A stretch of 8,873 nt of DNA from an archaeon (GTDB lineage Archaea > Nanobdellota > Nanobdellia > Woesearchaeales > WJKL01): the NCBI GenBank assembly GCA_020056025.1, contig JAGVIO010000101.1:1-8873 (forward strand), written 5' to 3'. The notes under the pieces are model-generated. The model made no database searches. It worked only from the letters and a program-made list of their open reading frames with translations, and had not been told where the DNA came from. The translations under genes were made by a program, and so were the position numbers. Positions 6,411 through 8,873 of the stretch are shown piece after piece (positions within the stretch are counted from its first letter, which is position 1; each line of letters starts with the position of its first letter).

Positions 6411-6996
6411 TTTTACGTTTGTACAAATCTCCCTCTTTCAGAATTATCTCCTGCTTGGCAAGATTTTCAAGGAACCTGTGCATGTCTTTCTCTTCCATCC
6501 CGGCAAGAGCAGCGATCTCTGCAGCATCTCTTCCGTTCTTTCCTATCACGACAAAAACAAAATTCCTTAGCAGCTGCTGTATGTTCTTTTTGACAAAAAG
6601 GTTTTCTTCATTTATCTGCTTTATTCCAAAGTCAAGCTTATGCAGTTTTCCCTGGAGGTCGCTCATTATGTGCGACAGGTAAAGCCTTGAGATCTTAAGC
6701 TCTTCAGGAGCTATTATCTCTATTGAGCTAGGCATGTAATCAAAGCAGAACCCGGCTAAGGCAGGCATGTCTTTTGCCAGCATCTCAATATCGACAAATG
6801 CCAAAAAGAGCTTGTCCTCTGTCTCCTCTGCTTCTTCAAAAACAGTGTTCAGCACAATATAATCTTCTTTTGCTTTGATATTTTCAACATACTTTTTCAG
6901 GGTTTCTTCTATATATTCCTTTGGCACTCCTGCCATTTCGATGATTGTCCTTGTGTGGATATACCCTTTTTCAATCTTTTCCTTTACATTCACCAT
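6400..6996 (-). CDS. Unrecognised 198-residue protein, winged-helix-like C-terminus, operon with scpB
   Basis: First gene of the scpB operon. I cannot name it with confidence. Residues 1-45 look like a small helical unit (IEKGYIHTRTIIEMAG, then KEYIEETLKKYV). The centre (60-130) contains DIEMLAKDMPALAGFCFDYMPSSIEI and EELKISRLYLSHIMSDLQGKLHKLD, probably a strand followed by a long amphipathic helix; I have an impression of similar hypothetical proteins in DPANN archaea, from memory only. Residues 145-195 read as a winged helix-turn-helix (GRDAAEIAALAGMEEKDMHRFLENLAKQEII, then a KEGDLYKR wing). It lacks the recognisable N-terminal ScpA kleisin pattern. The 11-bp overlap with scpB suggests a role with ScpB or SMC. 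The ATG at 6996 sits 27 bp from a TATA centre, which supports a leaderless start. Confidence 0.82.
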   Translation of the reverse strand: MVNVKEKIEKGYIHTRTIIEMAGVPKEYIEETLKKYVENIKAKEDYIVLNTVFEEAEETEDKLFLAFVDIEMLAKDMPALAGFCFDYMPSSIEIIAPEELKISRLYLSHIMSDLQGKLHKLDFGIKQINEENLFVKKNIQQLLRNFVFVVIGKNGRDAAEIAALAGMEEKDMHRFLENLAKQEIILKEGDLYKRKNAE

Positions 6997-7018
6997 GATA
7001 AAATCTAATAGCGCATGG

Positions 7019-7027
7019 TTTAAATAT
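7019..7027 (-). promoter_or_regulatory. TATA box of the scpB operon, leaderless
   Basis: The minus strand reads AAAA then ATATTTAAA. The centre is near 7023, 27 bp from the ATG at 6996, which places transcription initiation at the start codon. It points away from the tsaC promoter about 50 bp to the right, forming a compact divergent promoter pair in the 107-bp gap 6997-7103. Confidence 0.6.
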
Positions 7028-7067
7028 TTTTCTGATGAATATCTATATATTCTATATACAGCCTAAA

Positions 7068-7082
7068 CAAAAAATATATAAA
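7068..7082 (+). promoter_or_regulatory. TATA box of the tsaC/sua5 gene, leaderless
   Basis: An A-rich stretch runs into TATATAAA (7075-7082). The centre lies about 26 bp before the ATG at 7104. This spacing decides the start: an in-frame ATG at 7035 lies upstream of this promoter and cannot be on its transcript. Confidence 0.7.
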
Positions 7083-7103
7083 GGCAGGAATGATTTTTGG
7101 GAT

Positions 7104-7679
7104 ATGCAAATAATCACAAAACAAGAGGCGAGATTGAAGAGAGAGGAGATTGTTGACAGGATTCTTAACGGCGAGGTTTTCATCTATCCCACTGACACTA
7201 TTTACGGGATTGGCTGCGATGCAACAAACAGCAAAGCTGTCCAAAAAATCAGGGAAATCAAACAAAGGCCGGATCAGCCTTTTTCAGTCATTGCTCCTTC
7301 ATTTGAATGGATAAAAAAGAATTGTGTTCTGACAGCAGAAGCAGAGAAATGGCTTAAGCAGTTGCCAGGCCCATTGACTTTGATTTTGAAGCTGAAAAAC
7401 CCAAAATGCGTAGCAAAAGAGGTAGTTCCTAAGCAGGACGGAACTTTGGGAGTCAGGATTCCTGCTCATTGGATATGGGGCATCACAGAAAAAGCAGATG
7501 TTCCGATTGTGACAACCTCTGTCAACATAACAGACAAGCCTTTCATGACAAATCTTGATGACCTTGAGCCAGAGATTTCAGGCCATATCTCTTTTGCTTT
7601 GGATGAAGGCCCGAAAGAAGGCAGGCCGTCTAAGATAATCCATTTAGATAAAGAAGAAGTGAAAATAAGAGAACGTTAA
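7104..7679 (+). CDS. tsaC: Threonylcarbamoyl-AMP synthase, TsaC/Sua5 (YrdC domain only)
   Basis: Makes threonylcarbamoyl-AMP from L-threonine, bicarbonate and ATP, the first step of N6-threonylcarbamoyladenosine (t6A) at position 37 of ANN-decoding tRNAs; a KEOPS/Kae1-type complex would then transfer the group. The 191-residue protein matches a single YrdC domain. Motifs: GEVFIYPTDTIYGIGCDA (23-40), the basic KQRPDQPF (53-60; family K-x-R-x4-P), LPGPLTLIL (87-95), LGVRIP (115-120), TTSVN (137-141; usually S/T-T-S-A-N), and GRPSKII (173-179). It has no C-terminal Sua5 domain, unlike longer archaeal Sua5, so it resembles bacterial TsaC in length. YciO-type paralogues share the fold and are the main alternative. 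The start follows from the TATA spacing. It is apparently a single-gene unit divergent from the scpB operon. Confidence 0.9.
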   Translation: MQIITKQEARLKREEIVDRILNGEVFIYPTDTIYGIGCDATNSKAVQKIREIKQRPDQPFSVIAPSFEWIKKNCVLTAEAEKWLKQLPGPLTLILKLKNPKCVAKEVVPKQDGTLGVRIPAHWIWGITEKADVPIVTTSVNITDKPFMTNLDDLEPEISGHISFALDEGPKEGRPSKIIHLDKEEVKIRER

Positions 7680-7704
7680 ATAAATTAACTACCTATCAGT
7701 TATA

Positions 7705-7724
7705 AAAACAGAAAGGTTTATAAA
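7705..7724 (+). promoter_or_regulatory. Promoter of the 7746 operon (BRE + TATA), leaderless
   Basis: GAAAGG (7711-7716) precedes TTTATAAA (7717-7724); the centre is 25-26 bp before the GTG at 7746. Positions 7705-7722 are identical to 4504-4521, and GCTCT also follows in both copies, one base closer here. It lies in the 66-bp gap after tsaC and gives the downstream operon its own promoter. Confidence 0.75.
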
Positions 7725-7745
7725 GCTCTATTTCTTTGCAATCTT

Positions 7746-8093
7746 GTGGAAAAAAATATATCTGATAAAGTAGAAGATGCAGCAGCGAAATGGGCTTTGA
7801 AATCTATAATTATAAATAAAGATAAAGGAATCGAAGTACTTGTGTCTGGAATATTAAAAAGAATAGTGCCTCATCAAGAATATGTAACTTTGTTTATAGG
7901 TGATCATTTTTTATTAAAAGAAGAGCAGCTGACTTTTCGTTCAAACAAAGAGGTTCCTGATTTAACCAGATATATTAACTGCCTGATTATATATGGTTCA
8001 TTTTTACTAGGTAATACACAGCAGACTAATATTAAATTGGTTTGCGAATTCAACGAAATAAAACATTTAAGTTTTATTTACAGCAAGGACTAA
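7746..8093 (+). CDS. Unrecognised 115-residue protein, GTG start
   Basis: First gene of a three-gene operon; the family is not recognised. The protein starts with an amphipathic helix (about 1-20). A likely beta-rich part follows (IEVLVSGILKRIV, then YVTLFIGDHFLLK), then a more hydrophobic stretch CLIIYGSFLLG (79-89) that is too short and polar-flanked to call a membrane segment, and a final strand pair (NIKLVCEF, HLSFIYSKD). There is no signal peptide or metal motif. The GTG start is supported by a TATA box at exact leaderless spacing. Its stop codon is one base before the phosphoesterase ATG, so the two proteins are probably made together and may act together. It is AT-rich and small but clearly framed by operon signals. 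Confidence 0.75.
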   Translation: MEKNISDKVEDAAAKWALKSIIINKDKGIEVLVSGILKRIVPHQEYVTLFIGDHFLLKEEQLTFRSNKEVPDLTRYINCLIIYGSFLLGNTQQTNIKLVCEFNEIKHLSFIYSKD

Positions 8094-8094
8094 A

Positions 8095-8700
8095 ATGAAA
8101 ATACTAGCTTCAGGCGATATACACGGAGACAGCAGGCTTGCTCAGCAATTGGCTGACAAAGCTGAAAAAGAAAATGTAGATTTGGTTGTCTTGTGCGGAG
8201 ATCTTACTTACGCAGAGACATCTATAGACAATATTTTAGGCCCATTCGTCAAGAAAGGAAAAAAAGTTGTTCTTATTCCAGGAAACCATGAGACAATAGC
8301 AACAGCAGATTTTCTTGCTCAATTATATGGCGCAACAAATCTGCACGGATATTCTATGATGATAGGCGACATTGGCTTTTTTGGAGTTGGCGGCGCAAAC
8401 ATCGGCTTATTCCAGCTGTCAGAAGAAGAGCTATTTGACATGCTGAAGAAAGGATATGACAAAATAAAAGATGCAAAGACAAAGATAATGATTTCTCATG
8501 TGCATCCGACAGGAACAACAATGGAAAAATTAACTAATTTCTTTCCAGGATCAACAGGCATAAGAAAAGCAATTGATGTCTTCAAGCCAGACCTTCATCT
8601 TTGTTCTCATGTCCATGAGGCAGAAGGCATAGAGGAAAAAATAGGAAAGACAACAGTAATCAACGTAGGAAAAGCAGGAAAGATAATTGATATAAAATGA
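8095..8700 (+). CDS. Calcineurin-like metallophosphoesterase
   Basis: A 201-residue, probably cytoplasmic, binuclear-metal phosphoesterase. Motifs in order: GDIHG with Asp8 and His10, CGDLTY with Asp36, PGNHE with Asn64 and His65, ISHVHP with His135/His137, and SHVHEAEG with His172/His174. Together these provide the standard metal-binding and catalytic set, so the enzyme should be active; a closing VINVGKAG strand is also typical. Length and motif spacing suit the small archaeal/YfcE-like phosphodiesterase group. The substrate cannot be read from sequence: cyclic nucleotides, nucleic acid ends or phosphoproteins are all possible. A GGA about 8 nt before the ATG is a weak ribosome site. It starts 1 nt after the upstream gene and its stop overlaps the next ATG (ATGA, 8697-8700), indicating tight coupling in one operon. 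Confidence 0.92.
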   Translation: MKILASGDIHGDSRLAQQLADKAEKENVDLVVLCGDLTYAETSIDNILGPFVKKGKKVVLIPGNHETIATADFLAQLYGATNLHGYSMMIGDIGFFGVGGANIGLFQLSEEELFDMLKKGYDKIKDAKTKIMISHVHPTGTTMEKLTNFFPGSTGIRKAIDVFKPDLHLCSHVHEAEGIEEKIGKTTVINVGKAGKIIDIK

Positions 8701-8873
8701 CAGGAAAAAATCTGGAAGAAGGCTGCGGGGAAAAATTAGAATGGATTGAATGCGGAGGCATAGACCATAGATTTGAAGATGCAAAATGCAGTAATTGCAA
8801 TACCCTTTATGAAAGAAGAGACACAGGAAATGTTTTATATGTTAAAAAGCCAGGTAAAACTCATTTTGTATGC
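8697..8873 (+). CDS. Small Cys-rich protein, 5' part (runs off window)
   Basis: Open from the ATG at 8697 to the last base, 59 codons without a stop. It overlaps the phosphoesterase stop in an ATGA arrangement typical of translational coupling. The visible residues include Cys10, Cys19, the pair Cys31-Ser-Asn-Cys34, and Cys59 at the window edge, with nearby His24 and His56. A CxxC followed by a basic segment (LYERR) and a later Cys suggests a zinc-ribbon-like or other metal-binding fold, but the second half is unseen. The family is not recognised. The coupling makes it very likely a real gene. Confidence 0.65.
   Translation, partial: MTGKNLEEGCGEKLEWIECGGIDHRFEDAKCSNCNTLYERRDTGNVLYVKKPGKTHFVC

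Noticed and set aside
6400..6996. Calling the gene before scpB scpA
   Set aside because: The kleisin N-terminal helical motif is not recognisable and the central MPSSIEI segment does not fit ScpA; position alone is not enough.
7035..7103. Longer N-terminus for the TsaC protein from the ATG at 7035
   Set aside because: It precedes the TATA box at 7075-7082, and the YrdC fold begins after 7104.

Overview
The window looks like a chromosomal segment of an AT-rich archaeon, most likely a DPANN lineage of the Woesearchaeota/Pacearchaeota kind. This is an inference. It rests on archaeal BRE/TATA promoters about 26 bp upstream of start codons (leaderless transcripts), a bacterial-type gyrase A, an archaeal-style ScpB operon, and a diversity-generating-retroelement (DGR)-like reverse transcriptase of a type reported in DPANN genomes. 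No rRNA, tRNA or CRISPR array was seen, and no gap between genes exceeds 300 bases.

Layout. (1) 2-556 (+) is the 3' part of a reverse transcriptase with a YVDD active site and the LGNLTSQ motif of DGR-type enzymes; it runs off the left edge. (2) 631-4365 (-) is gyrA. It is interrupted in frame by a 434-residue intein (2686-3987) that sits directly after the catalytic tyrosine and carries an apparently intact LAGLIDADG homing endonuclease. (3) 4366-4545 is a divergent promoter region with a compact two-part inverted repeat. (4) 4546-5439 (+) is an unrecognised 297-residue protein. (5) 6996 down to 5466 (-) is a two-gene operon: an unrecognised 198-residue protein with a C-terminal winged-helix-like segment, overlapping scpB by 11 bp. 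ScpB has a long charged tail. (6) 7104-7679 (+) is a single-domain TsaC/Sua5 (YrdC) protein for tRNA t6A formation. (7) 7746-8873 (+) is a tight operon: an unknown 115-residue protein with a GTG start, a calcineurin-like metallophosphoesterase, and the start of a small Cys-rich protein that leaves the window.

How it fits together. gyrA and scpB both concern chromosome topology and segregation, and tsaC concerns tRNA modification, so most of the window is housekeeping. The accessory layer is the RT fragment and the gyrA intein. The promoters deserve attention: four transcription units share the same TATA-to-start geometry, which fixes their start codons, and two of them share an identical 18-nt core element. 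gyrA alone appears to have a short 5' leader.
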